This document shows positions 19,079 to 30,300 of a stretch of 53,036 nt of DNA, in pieces (the stretch's first letter is position 1; each line of letters opens with the position of its first letter). This stretch comes from Shewanella hafniensis (lineage in GTDB: Bacteria > Pseudomonadota > Gammaproteobacteria > Enterobacterales > Shewanellaceae), in contig NZ_BPFD01000028.1 in NCBI RefSeq assembly GCF_019655335.1, positions 1 to 53,036 of the forward strand, given 5' to 3'. The translations under genes and the position numbers were made by a program. The notes beneath the pieces are model-generated. The model ran no database searches, was not told the DNA's origin, and saw nothing but the letters and a program-made list of their open reading frames with translations.

Positions 19079-19990
19079 GTGGCACAATCTGGGATCAGCG
19101 AATTACTACAACAACTCGAACAAGTGTTACTGGGCAAACCAAGGCAAATTCGGCTTGCTTTGGCCTGCATTCTCGCCCGCGGCCACCTGTTGATTGAAGA
19201 TTTACCCGGCATGGGTAAAACCAGTATTTCCCATGGCATAGCCCAAAGCTTGGGCTTGAGTTACCAAAGAATTCAATTTACCAGCGACATGCTGCCCGCT
19301 GACATTCTCGGTGTGTCGATTTTTGATAAACATCAAGCGCAATTTATCTTCCATCCAGGGCCGATTTTTAAGCAGATGATCTTGGCCGATGAAATTAACC
19401 GCGCCAGCCCTAAGACCCAAAGCGCCTTGCTTGAAGCGATGGCAGAACAACAAATTTCCGTCGATGGCATCACCCACAGATTGCCTAATCCTTTCTTTGT
19501 GATCGCAACTCAAAACCCCACCGATCAATCCGGCACGTTTCCACTGCCAGAATCGCAGCTCGACAGGTTTATGATGCGTCTGTCTATTGGTTATCCGAGC
19601 CACGACGCCGAACTTGCGATGCTTAAGAGCAATCATAACCACTTAACCTTAGATCAACTGCCCCAATGCCTGACGCCACTGGCCTTAATGCAACTACAAG
19701 AACAGTGCGACAAGGTCAGCGCTTCCGATGCCTTACTCAATTACATTCTGGCCTTAGTGAATTTTTCTCGCAGCCAAAGTGACAGCGTGGGTTTATCGCC
19801 CCGCGCCACCAAAGCCTTATTGCGAGCCGCTAAGGCATGGGCTTTTTTAGAGGGGCGACATTATTTAGTCCCTGAAGATGTACAAGCGGTCTTTTGCTGC
19901 GTGGCGGAGCACAGACTCAGAACCAGTAGCCAATTACAGGGTGAAGCCTTATCCGAGCGAATTCTGGCGAGCGTTAACCCCATCATGTGA
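19079..19990 (+). CDS. MoxR-family AAA+ ATPase
   Basis: This 303-residue AAA+ protein has a Walker A motif GMGKTS (K47), a Walker B motif LADEINRA and a sensor segment VIATQNP. MoxR proteins act as chaperones for maturation of protein complexes, usually with VWA or DUF58 partners. The start is a GTG at 19079, with AGGAG six bases upstream. It is the first gene of a three-gene set with the DUF58 and transglutaminase proteins, a widely conserved trio of unclear substrate. Confidence 0.93.
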   Translation: MAQSGISELLQQLEQVLLGKPRQIRLALACILARGHLLIEDLPGMGKTSISHGIAQSLGLSYQRIQFTSDMLPADILGVSIFDKHQAQFIFHPGPIFKQMILADEINRASPKTQSALLEAMAEQQISVDGITHRLPNPFFVIATQNPTDQSGTFPLPESQLDRFMMRLSIGYPSHDAELAMLKSNHNHLTLDQLPQCLTPLALMQLQEQCDKVSASDALLNYILALVNFSRSQSDSVGLSPRATKALLRAAKAWAFLEGRHYLVPEDVQAVFCCVAEHRLRTSSQLQGEALSERILASVNPIM

Positions 19991-20089
19991 TGAACCGCTG
20001 TCATGAACAATATTGCTAAGGCATGCAGTTAATCGAGCAGTTAACCTAGGCATTAAAGCAAGCCATTCAACCATGGAAGTGATGCAGAA

Positions 20090-21190
20090 GTGAAACGACT
20101 GATACGCCCTACTTTCGTTCCGACTCTAGTACCGATTTGGCAGCGTTGGTTAGCAAGGCGTTTGCCACCGAGTCCTGAAATCACCTTAAGCCATCGCAGC
20201 ATTTTTATTTTGCCGAGTGTTTTTGGCTTAGTTTGGCTCGGGTTGGTTTTACTCTTATATCTTTTTGGCACTAACTATCAAAATAACTTAGTCATTGGCC
20301 TTAGCATCTTACTCCTAAGCCTCTTTAATACCTGTATTCTCTACAGTTACAAAAATCTTGCTGGTCTACATTTACGCGCCATGACGCCGCCCGAAGTCTA
20401 TGCGGGAGAGACCTTAACCTTTCCGGTCCTCATCAGCACCCATCACAGTGGCCATAATATTCAGCTTAACTATCCGCATAATCGCACTTATACGGTGCAG
20501 AACGTCGGCACAGATGAACAGCAAGCGCTCGTGCCCTTCGAATATCATCAGCGGGGCCAAGTGTCACCGGGTCGGCTCAAAATTGAATCCTTCTATCCCT
20601 TAGGGCTTTGCCGCGCATGGTCCCATGTGGATTTGGCCATTAGTCACTTAGTCTTTGCCCAGCCGATTGAAGCGCCGCTGCAGCTTGAGGCTGATCATAC
20701 TCAGTCGGAGCAAGATCCTCTGCTACTGGCGGGTAAACATGTGTCAGGCATTGATGAGTTTAAAGGACTTAAACCCCATGTGCTCGGCGAGTCCCTCAAG
20801 CAAGTGGCGTGGAAACAGTGGGCGCAGGGTCGCGGTATGTTGAGTAAAGAATTCCAGCAGCCCCAAGGCGATCCCGTCTGGTTAAGACTCAGACCTGATG
20901 CTAAACGGCTCGAAACCCAGTTGAGTCAATTAAGCTGGCAAATCAATAAACTCACGCAACTCGAGCAATATTTTGGCCTACATCTGCAAACACCAATGGG
21001 CGAGGATATATTGATCGCGCCCTCTATCGGTCATAACCATAGAATCGCCTGCCATAAGGCCCTTGCCTTGTATCCACAGCTAGCGCCGTCAGCCGTTAAT
21101 TCGTCATCAGCAGCGGCAAAGCACTCAAATAAAACGGCTAAAACCACCAGCAAGAAACGTCATATCCCGACCTCGAGGGAACAGGCATGA
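20090..21190 (+). CDS. DUF58 domain-containing membrane protein
   Basis: This 366-residue protein starts at a GTG at 20090. It has two membrane helices close together (about 40-57 and 63-82), then a beta-rich domain and the DUF58 segment (about 220-260, FKGLKPHVLGESLKQVAWK). The usual RxYxxGDxxRxIxW core is altered here to LKPHVLGESLKQVAW. The C-terminal tail is Ser/Lys/Thr-rich and probably disordered. Its stop overlaps the start of the transglutaminase gene by four bases (ATGA). DUF58 proteins regularly pair with MoxR. Confidence 0.85.
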   Translation: MKRLIRPTFVPTLVPIWQRWLARRLPPSPEITLSHRSIFILPSVFGLVWLGLVLLLYLFGTNYQNNLVIGLSILLLSLFNTCILYSYKNLAGLHLRAMTPPEVYAGETLTFPVLISTHHSGHNIQLNYPHNRTYTVQNVGTDEQQALVPFEYHQRGQVSPGRLKIESFYPLGLCRAWSHVDLAISHLVFAQPIEAPLQLEADHTQSEQDPLLLAGKHVSGIDEFKGLKPHVLGESLKQVAWKQWAQGRGMLSKEFQQPQGDPVWLRLRPDAKRLETQLSQLSWQINKLTQLEQYFGLHLQTPMGEDILIAPSIGHNHRIACHKALALYPQLAPSAVNSSSAAAKHSNKTAKTTSKKRHIPTSREQA

Positions 21191-23391
21191 CATTAACGGC
21201 CAGCAGCACGACACCGCAAATTGGCGATAACATCAGCCGTCAGACTTTATTTTGGTTATTGATCACCAATATCGCCGTACTGAGCCCGCTATTTGATAAG
21301 ACCACGCCTTGGACCTTAAGCATTTGCGCAATTTGTTTGCTGTGGCGTGTGGGGATTTATGTCGGCAAAGTGGCAAAGCCGCCGCGTTTTTTGGTGACCA
21401 GTCTTGCGATCGGCGCCGCAACCACACTGGCACTCGTTTCAAAGGAAATAGGCTTACTCAATGCGCTGGTGAATCTGCTGCTGTTAGGTTATGCCTTAAA
21501 ATACATTGAAATGCGTAATCAAAGGGATGTGCGCGTTGTCGTCCTCGCGGGCTATTTTATTATCGCGCTGACCTTTATCGACCATCAATCCCTGCTTAAT
21601 ACCGCGCATTTACTCGTGGTAACGCTGATCAATACCTGCGTACTCGTTACTTTGTATCAAGATAAACACTCCCTAAAACACACGGCATGGCTCGGTAGTA
21701 AATTTTTACTCCAGAGTGTGCCCCTCGCACTGCTGTTATTTTTAGTGTTACCGCGTTTTGCGCCGCTCTGGTTAGTGCCCAACATGAAAGAAGCGCAAAC
21801 GGGCTTGTCCGATAGTCTGGCCATTGGTGATATCGGCAAGCTCACCCGTTCGACCGAACTGGCCTTTAGGGCGAGTTTTACCAATGCGGCGCCCATTAAT
21901 GCTGAGTTATATTGGCGCGCGCTGGTGATGGAAAACTATGACGGTATGACTTGGCGTCAGGAGGAAGGCATTAAAAAGCTGCAAAAAGATGCGCTGCTGT
22001 TTCCGCCATCACGGCCAAGCCCAGCTTTGATGCTTAATAATCCAGCTTCGACAGTCACGAGTCCTGACTCTGTGAACTATAACCCTGATTTAACAAAGAG
22101 CCCCGCTTCGATAGACAGCGAAGGTCAAGATGCTGCAAAACAAGGCAAGCAAAACAATAAGCCGAGTATTCGTTACCAAGTGATTGCTGAGCCGAGCCAC
22201 CAGCCGTGGTTATTTGGCCTCGATGTCGCCTACAGCCAAGATGATAGTGTGGTCAATATGCCTGATTATCGGCTGTTAGCACTGCGCAATGTCGATCAGC
22301 GAATGAGTTATCAAGTAGAGTCTTGGCCCAAGGCGAAGATGGATCTTAGGCTCTCTGCGCGGCAAAGGCAGATTAACCTCGAACTACCAAGTAACAGTAA
22401 TCCACGAACTTGGGCGCTGGCCGAGCAATTCAAGACTCAGTATCCCGAGCCTAAGCCACGATTGTGGGCCATGATGCGCCACTTTAATACCGAGCCTTTT
22501 TTCTACACTCTCACGCCGCCCCCCCTTGGGCCGCAGCAAGTGGATGATTTTCTATTTGAAAACAAAGCCGGATTTTGTGTGCACTATGCCGCCGCCTTCA
22601 TTGTTATGGCTCGGGCCACAGGTTTGCCCGCACGTATGGTTACAGGTTATCAGGGCGGCGAATTTAATCCGCAAGCGGGTTACTACAGCGTGTATCAATA
22701 TATGGCCCACGCATGGGCAGAGGTTTGGCTCGAAGGCGAAGGTTGGGTGCGTTTCGACCCGACCGCTATGGTGGCGCCCGATCGTATCGAACAAGGTTTC
22801 GACGCCCAGTTTGATCCCGCGCTAAGTTACCTGCAGGAAAGCCCTTTTAGTAGCTTACGCTTTAAATCCATGCCTTGGCTCAATGAGTTAAGGCAACGTT
22901 TTGCCAGCATAGATTATTACTGGAGCGTGTGGGTATTGGGTTTCAATAAAGATAGGCAGAATCAAGTGCTCAGCGGCATCTTAGGCGATGTGACTAACAC
23001 TAAAATCGCGGTATTTATGGGGCTGTGTATCAGCCTTATCGTGCTCTATATCGCCTACAGTGCGGGGCTGTTACATTTTAGCACTCAGGGCGATCCTATC
23101 AGCGCCCGCTATCAACAGATCTGCAATCGCCTCGCCCGCCATGGTATTAAGCGTAATGACAGTGATGGGCCAAACCAATTTGCGCAGCAGATTATCGAGC
23201 AATACCAACACAGTTCACCACAGCTTTGTACGCTGATGCACACCTTGACCCAAAGTTATGTGGCGCTGAAGTATCAAGATTTACTGGCTGATGACTATCA
23301 AGCGCATTTAACAAAATTTAAAGCGGCGGCGAAGCAACTGAATTGGTTATTGCTCAGGGCAAAGGTGAAAAAGAAGTTCACGCTAGCCTAG
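21187..23391 (+). CDS. TgpA-like membrane transglutaminase/protease-fold protein
   Basis: This 734-residue inner-membrane protein has five to six helices in the first 190 residues, then a large periplasmic region with a transglutaminase core, a late helix at about 610-633 and a cytoplasmic C-terminal domain of about 100 residues. The thiol triad is intact: C464 in GFCVHYA, H508 in AHAWAEVW and D524 in RFDPT. Homologues such as Pseudomonas TgpA are linked to envelope integrity; the substrate is unknown. A linker at about 275-315 is low-complexity. It is translationally coupled to the DUF58 gene. Confidence 0.88.
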   Translation: MTLTASSTTPQIGDNISRQTLFWLLITNIAVLSPLFDKTTPWTLSICAICLLWRVGIYVGKVAKPPRFLVTSLAIGAATTLALVSKEIGLLNALVNLLLLGYALKYIEMRNQRDVRVVVLAGYFIIALTFIDHQSLLNTAHLLVVTLINTCVLVTLYQDKHSLKHTAWLGSKFLLQSVPLALLLFLVLPRFAPLWLVPNMKEAQTGLSDSLAIGDIGKLTRSTELAFRASFTNAAPINAELYWRALVMENYDGMTWRQEEGIKKLQKDALLFPPSRPSPALMLNNPASTVTSPDSVNYNPDLTKSPASIDSEGQDAAKQGKQNNKPSIRYQVIAEPSHQPWLFGLDVAYSQDDSVVNMPDYRLLALRNVDQRMSYQVESWPKAKMDLRLSARQRQINLELPSNSNPRTWALAEQFKTQYPEPKPRLWAMMRHFNTEPFFYTLTPPPLGPQQVDDFLFENKAGFCVHYAAAFIVMARATGLPARMVTGYQGGEFNPQAGYYSVYQYMAHAWAEVWLEGEGWVRFDPTAMVAPDRIEQGFDAQFDPALSYLQESPFSSLRFKSMPWLNELRQRFASIDYYWSVWVLGFNKDRQNQVLSGILGDVTNTKIAVFMGLCISLIVLYIAYSAGLLHFSTQGDPISARYQQICNRLARHGIKRNDSDGPNQFAQQIIEQYQHSSPQLCTLMHTLTQSYVALKYQDLLADDYQAHLTKFKAAAKQLNWLLLRAKVKKKFTLA

Positions 23392-23546
23392 CATTGGTAA
23401 GCTGAGCATTAGCCGGCCAAGTTTCACCAGTTTAAGGCTCAGTAAACGCCTAAAATTGCGGGTTAATTCCACAGAAGCAGCAATAGTGTTGAATCTTATA
23501 AATCAAACACATAGAATTGTTTTACTGTCACCATGCCGAGTTGCAC

Positions 23547-26500
23547 ATGCTAAAGTTAATCCAGTCCAATCAGATGGAAGTGCTCTGCGCCCATTTAGCC
23601 GCTTACCTGACCCAACCCCTTGCTTTTGCACGTCTACTGAGTAACGAGCATATTCTGGTGCAGAGTCCCGGCATGTCGACTTGGCTACGCCTCGAAATCG
23701 CCAAACAGAATGGAATTGCTGCCGCACTGGAATTCCCGCTGCCATCGAGCTTTACCTGGCAGTTGTGCCATGACTTATTGCCCAATGTGCCTAAGGATAA
23801 CGCCTTCACTAAGGCGGCAATGACGTGGAAGCTGATGCAACTCTTACCGCGCATGTTGCAAAATGACGCCTTTGGGCCGTTGAGACACTATCTAAGTCAT
23901 CAGCAATCCCGCACAAATGCCGCCGATACAAGTGAACTGCACAACACCCGTGATATGACGGCTGACGATATTAAGCTGTACCAACTCTGTGGCCGTATCG
24001 CCGATATATTCGACCAATACTTAGTGTATCGCCCCGATTGGATTTTAGCCTGGGAGCAAAACGAGCATCCCGACTCACTCACCAAGCCGCTGAATGAAGA
24101 CCAACGCTGGCAACCCATTTTATGGCGCACGCTGATTGCCTTTAACCGTGATGAGCTTAATCAAAGCCATTACCACAGGGCCAATCTGCACAGCGACTTA
24201 ATTGCCGCGCTGAATAATCCCGACACGTCACTCGCCAAATTACCACAACGCCTATTTGTGTTTGGCATTTCCTCGATGGCGCCGCAAACCCTAGAGGTGC
24301 TTTACCATCTGGCAGGCCGTATCGATGTGATCGTGCTGGGCTTAAGTCCGTGTCAGCACTATTGGGGCGACATTGTTGATCCCCGTAATCGTGCCCGCAT
24401 GGCGGTGCAATATGCAGGTAAACGCCAATTAGCCGAACTGTGGGAAGATAAACTCGAAGTGGGTAATCCGCTGCTTGCCAATAACGGCAAGATGGGCCGT
24501 GAATTACTTGATATGCTGCTTGAGCTCCCCGCCGAACACTGCGACTTTGGCGACGATGTGTATTGTGAACCCTGTGACGATCCCAACTCGCCGCACAGTC
24601 ACGCCAGCATGCTCCACGGGGTGCAATACGATATTTTAGAGATGCAAACCTTAGACAGAGTGCTAGGGCCTGATGCCGAGCTGTATCAGAATGTCGAGAA
24701 CAGACGCCTGCTTAAGCGCGACGATGAATCTATTCGAGTCAAGAGTTGTCACAGCCCGCTGCGGGAAGTTGAAACCCTGCACGATCACTTGCTGGAGTTA
24801 CTCAGCAACCATGCCGACCTTACACCCAAAGACATAGTGGTGATGATGCCCGATGTCGCCGCGTACGCGCCCTATATCGATGCCGTCTTCTCGGCGAAGC
24901 AAGGTCTGCATTACATTCCCTACGCCATTGCCGACCGAGGCGCAGCGCAGGAATCACCGCTCATCAATAGCTTTTTGAATTTACTCGGGATTAATCAGAG
25001 CCGTTTTGGTCTGACCGACATTTTGAGCATACTCGAAGTGACCGCCATTTTGCGCCGTTTCCAGCTCGATGACGATGAATTGCAACTCATCCGCCGCTGG
25101 TTAGATGAAGCGGGCGTGCGCTGGGGCCGCGATGAACAAAGCCGCCTTAAGCAAGGTGTGCCAGCATTTGAGCAAAACTCCTGGGCCTTTGGTATTAAAA
25201 GGCTGATTTTAGGTTACGCCTTGAGTGACGATGCGCCGCTGTACCAAGATCATCTGATCGTGACTGGTATCGAAGGCCAATCGGCGCAGGCGTTAGGTAA
25301 GCTACTCAATTTTATTGAAGTGCTCGATGAAACGGCGCAAATACTCGCCCTGCCGCAAGTGGGCGCCCTGCGTTTAGCGGAATTAACTGAGTTGCTGGAT
25401 GCTTTTTACGACACAGATGAAGACGAGCGCGAACAGTTACAGGAAATCCGCGATGCCATCGCCGCCCTAGAGCAAGAGTTACTGTCGGCGGGCAAGCCCT
25501 TAGATTCAAACTCATTAGATACAAGTATATTCGAGACGCTAGCCCAACAGAGCATAAGCGGACTGAGCCTCAGTATTGAAGTGCTGCAACAATGGTTTAA
25601 TCAACGCTTAACCGAATCTCGGGTCGGCCAGCGTTATCTTGCGGGGAGCGTGAACTTTTGTACCTTAATGCCGATGCGCTCTATCCCCTTTAAGGTCGTG
25701 TGTTTACTCGGCATGAATGATGGGGTGTATCCTAGGGTTCAGCATCCCGTCGGCTTTGATTTAATGGCGCATTTCGGTGCCCGTAAAGGCGATCGTTCCC
25801 GCCGTCTCGATGACAGATATTTGTTTTTAGAAGCCTTATTGTCGGCGCGCGAGCAACTGTACATCAGCTATATTGGCCGCAGCGAACGGGATAACTCGGA
25901 GCGTATCGCCTCTATGCTCGTCTCTGAACTGATTGAATATTGTCAGCTGTGCTATCTGCCTGAAACGCTATTGGCTCAATCGCAAAACGCTTCAAGCCCC
26001 ATAGACCCAGAGGAAGCTGAAAAAGCCCTCTATAACGCGATCGTCAGCCACCAGCCGCTGCAACCCTTCGATCCTAAGTTGTATCAGTCCACAGTAAAAA
26101 ATAGCGACGAAGATGGCTCAAGCATAGGCCAAAGTTACAGCCAGCAATGGTGTCCACCCAATGCGGGCGCTGCGGGCACACATGCGGGCCGCTTTATCGG
26201 CGCGCAAACGCGCATCATGCTCGAAGCAGATGAGCAAGGCTCAGTGCCAGAAACAGAGGCACAGCCCGCTTCTGTGCACGAACAACAGCAAAGCAAACAA
26301 GTGGATGTGTCAGCCCTGATCCGTTTCTTTCGAAATCCAGCGCAGTACTTCTTCAACCGAACGCTTAAAGTCGATCTTAGCCTCAATATTCAGGCCGATG
26401 ATAATGACGAGCCCTTTAGCTTGAATGCCCTAGAGCGCTATATGTTGCAGGCCCAGTTACTCGACGATGCCATAGGCCAAGGCCTAACTGAGCCCGATAT

Positions 26501-27314
26501 TGAACTGATTAAACGCCTCAAAGCCAGTGGCACTTTGCCCATGCAGCCCTTCGATGATTTGCTACTGCGCCAATATCAGCATGATATTAAACCTTTGATT
26601 GGCAGAACCTTGTTCCTCAAGGGAGAACAAGCCAGCAGTCACGCCGATATTAAACTCGTGTTTGACTTGCCCATTACGGCGGGTAAATCCCAGCAAGTGT
26701 TACTGCAAGGTCGTATCGATGACATCAGCCCTAAGGGGTTAGTCAATTATCGCCCTGGTAGCGCACACGGTCGCGATGTGCTGAGGTTGTACCTTCGCCA
26801 CCTGTGTTTAATGGCAATGGGCCACACACATGCAAGCTATCTACTCGACATGGGGCATTTTCACGCCTTAGCGCCAATCACAGCAGAGCGCGCCCATGCG
26901 TTACTGGCCGATTTGTTAGTGTTGTTTTATCAAGGCCAGCAATATCCACTGTGTTTTATGCCGCGCACGTCACTGGCCTACGTCAGCTGCGAGGGTGAGC
27001 ACGATGAGCGTTTGCAGCAAGCGTTACCTGAATGGCTGGATGAGCAGAGTCAATTAGGAGAAGGGAACGAGCCCCATTATCAGCGCTTATTCAGCTTCCC
27101 GCGGGATTTCGCTGAGGATAGCTTTGGCGCATTAGCCGAGCGCATCTATCGCCCTATGGTGAGTTTATATCTCAAAGACACACTGGCTCAGCTTGAGGAG
27201 TTTGCGCTGAACGATGGCATGACCCAAGGCCAAACACCCGATGTACAAGCGACTGACACACGAGCGACTACAGCACATTTGAACCGTAATAGCGCACAGG
27301 GAGAGCAAGCATGA
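23547..27314 (+). CDS. recC: RecBCD exonuclease V subunit RecC
   Basis: This 1255-residue subunit recognises the Chi sequence in the RecBCD double-strand-break repair machine. It has an inactive helicase fold and an inactive nuclease fold. It matches E. coli RecC along its length, for example LVQSPGMSTWL, FDQYLVYRPDW, CTLMPMRSIPFKVVCLLGMNDGVYPR, DDRYLFLEALLSAREQLYISYIGRS. The ATG at 23547 (MLKLIQSNQMEVL) fits the family N-terminus; an in-frame TTG at 23517 would add ten residues. It is the first gene of the recCBD operon and overlaps recB by four bases. Confidence 0.97.
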   Translation: MLKLIQSNQMEVLCAHLAAYLTQPLAFARLLSNEHILVQSPGMSTWLRLEIAKQNGIAAALEFPLPSSFTWQLCHDLLPNVPKDNAFTKAAMTWKLMQLLPRMLQNDAFGPLRHYLSHQQSRTNAADTSELHNTRDMTADDIKLYQLCGRIADIFDQYLVYRPDWILAWEQNEHPDSLTKPLNEDQRWQPILWRTLIAFNRDELNQSHYHRANLHSDLIAALNNPDTSLAKLPQRLFVFGISSMAPQTLEVLYHLAGRIDVIVLGLSPCQHYWGDIVDPRNRARMAVQYAGKRQLAELWEDKLEVGNPLLANNGKMGRELLDMLLELPAEHCDFGDDVYCEPCDDPNSPHSHASMLHGVQYDILEMQTLDRVLGPDAELYQNVENRRLLKRDDESIRVKSCHSPLREVETLHDHLLELLSNHADLTPKDIVVMMPDVAAYAPYIDAVFSAKQGLHYIPYAIADRGAAQESPLINSFLNLLGINQSRFGLTDILSILEVTAILRRFQLDDDELQLIRRWLDEAGVRWGRDEQSRLKQGVPAFEQNSWAFGIKRLILGYALSDDAPLYQDHLIVTGIEGQSAQALGKLLNFIEVLDETAQILALPQVGALRLAELTELLDAFYDTDEDEREQLQEIRDAIAALEQELLSAGKPLDSNSLDTSIFETLAQQSISGLSLSIEVLQQWFNQRLTESRVGQRYLAGSVNFCTLMPMRSIPFKVVCLLGMNDGVYPRVQHPVGFDLMAHFGARKGDRSRRLDDRYLFLEALLSAREQLYISYIGRSERDNSERIASMLVSELIEYCQLCYLPETLLAQSQNASSPIDPEEAEKALYNAIVSHQPLQPFDPKLYQSTVKNSDEDGSSIGQSYSQQWCPPNAGAAGTHAGRFIGAQTRIMLEADEQGSVPETEAQPASVHEQQQSKQVDVSALIRFFRNPAQYFFNRTLKVDLSLNIQADDNDEPFSLNALERYMLQAQLLDDAIGQGLTEPDIELIKRLKASGTLPMQPFDDLLLRQYQHDIKPLIGRTLFLKGEQASSHADIKLVFDLPITAGKSQQVLLQGRIDDISPKGLVNYRPGSAHGRDVLRLYLRHLCLMAMGHTHASYLLDMGHFHALAPITAERAHALLADLLVLFYQGQQYPLCFMPRTSLAYVSCEGEHDERLQQALPEWLDEQSQLGEGNEPHYQRLFSFPRDFAEDSFGALAERIYRPMVSLYLKDTLAQLEEFALNDGMTQGQTPDVQATDTRATTAHLNRNSAQGEQA

Positions 27315-30300
27315 GTGAACCGATGCAGTTAAACGCAGCAGCGTTACATTCAGTACCACAGGCGCTTGATCCTCTCACTCTGCCCTTTGGCGGTAGTCGT
27401 CTGATTGAGGCCAGCGCTGGCACTGGTAAAACCTACACGATTTCAGGTCTTTACTTACGCTTATTGCTTGGTGATGGCATAGCGGCGCCACTGACATGCG
27501 AGCAGATTCTCGTGGTTACCTTCACCAATGCAGCCACCGAAGAGCTAAGGGATCGTATTCGCCGGCGTATTCAAATCGCCTTTAAGTGTTTCTTAGGGCT
27601 AACGATTGCCGATCCCTTTGTGCAGGCATTGTATGACAACACCCCAGAGAGTGAACGCGCCATTGCCCTTAGGCGATTCGATCTCGCCCTTAAATCCCTC
27701 GATGAAGCGGCGATTTTTACCATTCACGGTTTCTGTCAGCGAATTTTATCGGATCTCGCCTTTGAGTCTTCCTTACTGTTCGAATCGGACTTTACCTTAG
27801 ACGACAGCGAGTTTTTACACCATGCGGTGCGGGATTTTTGGCGTGAGGCCTGTTATCCGCTGCCCGATTACTTAGCACAAATCATTGCCAAGGAATTTGG
27901 CGAGCCCGATGGTTTAGTCAAACAGTTGCGACCGCTCCTTGGCGCCAGTCAAGCAAAGCCTTTGAAACCCGCGCTTAAGTTTGATGCCTTAGCCCTATCA
28001 CTGCGCCAAAGTTTAGAGCGCTTTAAATTAGCTTGGCCACGGGAACGCGATGGCTTATTGGCATTGCTACACAGTTTGCCACTCAATGGCACCCGCTTTG
28101 GCAAAGCAACGGATAAATACCCCAAGCTCGCCGCCATGTTCGATGCGCTGGATAACTGGCTCGCCTTCGGTCATGGGTTGCCGCCACTGAAAGAGTTAAA
28201 AGCCTTGTCCTTGTCTGAGTTAAAGCTCAACAAGGGCGGCGTGATCCCAAGTGTGAGCGAAGCGCCGCTAATGGATCATATGGAGCAACTCGCCACATTA
28301 ATTGCCGCCATTAAACCGGCGTTTTTGTATAGTGCGAAACTTGGTATAAGCGAGCGATTTGCCCAGCAAAAGCAGCAAAAAAACGTGCTGACCCCAGATG
28401 ATTTACTCACGACATTAGCAAGCGCGCTACATGCCAATAATGAAACCTTGCCCAAAGCCGTGGCCACACGTTTCCCCGTCGCGCTTATTGATGAATTCCA
28501 AGATACCGATCCGCTGCAATTTGCGATTTTCTCAGGCATCTACCAAGGCAGCTACTCGTTTGAGCAGCAAGGCAAAAACGATACAGAAAATAAGCTCAGC
28601 CTGTTGATGATTGGCGATCCTAAGCAAGCCATTTATGCCTTTCGCGGTGCCGATATCCATACCTATATTGAGGCCCGTCATCATACGCAGGCACACTATC
28701 ATCTGGATACCAACTACCGCTCAAGCGCAAACATGGTCGCTGGGGTTAACCATCTGTTTAGCCAGCATCACGATCCGTTTATCAGTCAGTCGATCCCCTT
28801 TGATAGCGTGAAAACGCCCAGCAGTGCTAAAGGGAAAATCCTCACTGAAAAAACCGCCAATCCAGCCGCCTTAAGATTAAGACTCTTAAGCGAAAGCGCA
28901 GAAAACGGCCTCAACAAAACCACGGCAAGACACTTGCTCGCCGAAGACGCGGCGGCACAAATTACCCATTTACTGACAGATGCGGCCAATGGCGAATGCC
29001 ACAGCCCTAAAGGGCCGTTGATCGCTAAAGACATCGCTATCCTAGTGCGGGATCGCAACGAAGCGGCAGTGATGAAAACCGCATTAAGTAAACGCCACAT
29101 AGGCGCAGTATTTTTAAGTCGCGACAGTGTGTTCGATACCCTTGAAGCGCGGGAAATGGCGTTAATTTTGCGCTCTCTAGCGAACCCAAAAGATGAACGG
29201 GCACTGCGCAGCGCCCTAGCCACGGCATTATTAGGTTATAGCGCCGAGCAAATTCATGCCTTTAACCAAGATGAAGAGCACAGACAGCTGTTATTAGAGC
29301 AGTTTTTTAACTTGCACCAAGTGTGGCAGAAACGCGGCATCATGCCCGCGCTACTCAGCCTTGCTAATAGCACTAAGTTGATTGACCGTTTACTGCACTC
29401 CGCTAGTACGCAAACCGATGCACAGGAGCAAGATGCCACCAACGGCGAGCGCCGTTTGACGGATTTTCGCCACCTTGCTGAGCTATTACAGCAAAAGGCC
29501 ACCGAGCTTGATGGTATTAGCGCCCTGCTCAATTGGTATGAACAGCAACTGATTGATAACACAGGCACCGATGAACAGCAGCTGCGCCTTGAAAGCGAGC
29601 AGAATCTGGTACAAATTGTCACTATCCATAAGAGTAAGGGCCTTGAGTATCCCGTATGTTTTGTGCCCTTTGTCAGCCTAGCCCGCGACAATCGCCGCCG
29701 CCCGACGCCTATGCTGTACCACAGAACCAACGACGCTGGTGAGCAAGAACTCGTGTGGGATATCGAAGGCACGGATGACGGTTGGGAGCGCGCCAAGCAA
29801 GAAACCTTGGCCGAAGACTTGCGCCTTTTGTATGTAGCGCTCACTCGCCCTGTGTATTTGTGCTATTTGTATATCGCCAATCACAGTCGTCAGCTTAAAA
29901 ATGGCCTTAAAAGTCAGCTGCATGAAACCGCTATCGGCTATCTGCTCGGCATAGGCGACTCAGAATGTGACTTTGCCCGTATCTGCAATGCTGCGCAGCA
30001 GCTCGCTGAAGATGTGGAAGCCATAAGTATTGATAAGGTGCCCGATGACATAGATGAACGGCCATTGCCCTCAAGCCAAGACATAGCACACATACTGAGC
30101 GCGAAAACCTTAACCCGCCAATACTGCACGCCGTGGCGAGTTGGCAGTTATTCAGGTCTCGTTAAAAATACTAGCCATGGCAAAGCCGCGCCTGGCGCAG
30201 ATGATGAAATATTAGGTACGCTTGAATATACGGCGGCGCAAACACTCTCTATTGCTGATGAGGCAAGTCATGATCTGCAGGATGACATGCTCAATCGCTT

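Noticed and set aside
23456..23745. Small frames overlapping the recC start on both strands
   Set aside because: They overlap the well-supported recC N-terminus and have no independent signals.
29254..29844. 196-codon open frame on the minus strand
   Set aside because: Antisense to recB; the product is a Ser/Arg/Cys-rich composition typical of shadow frames.
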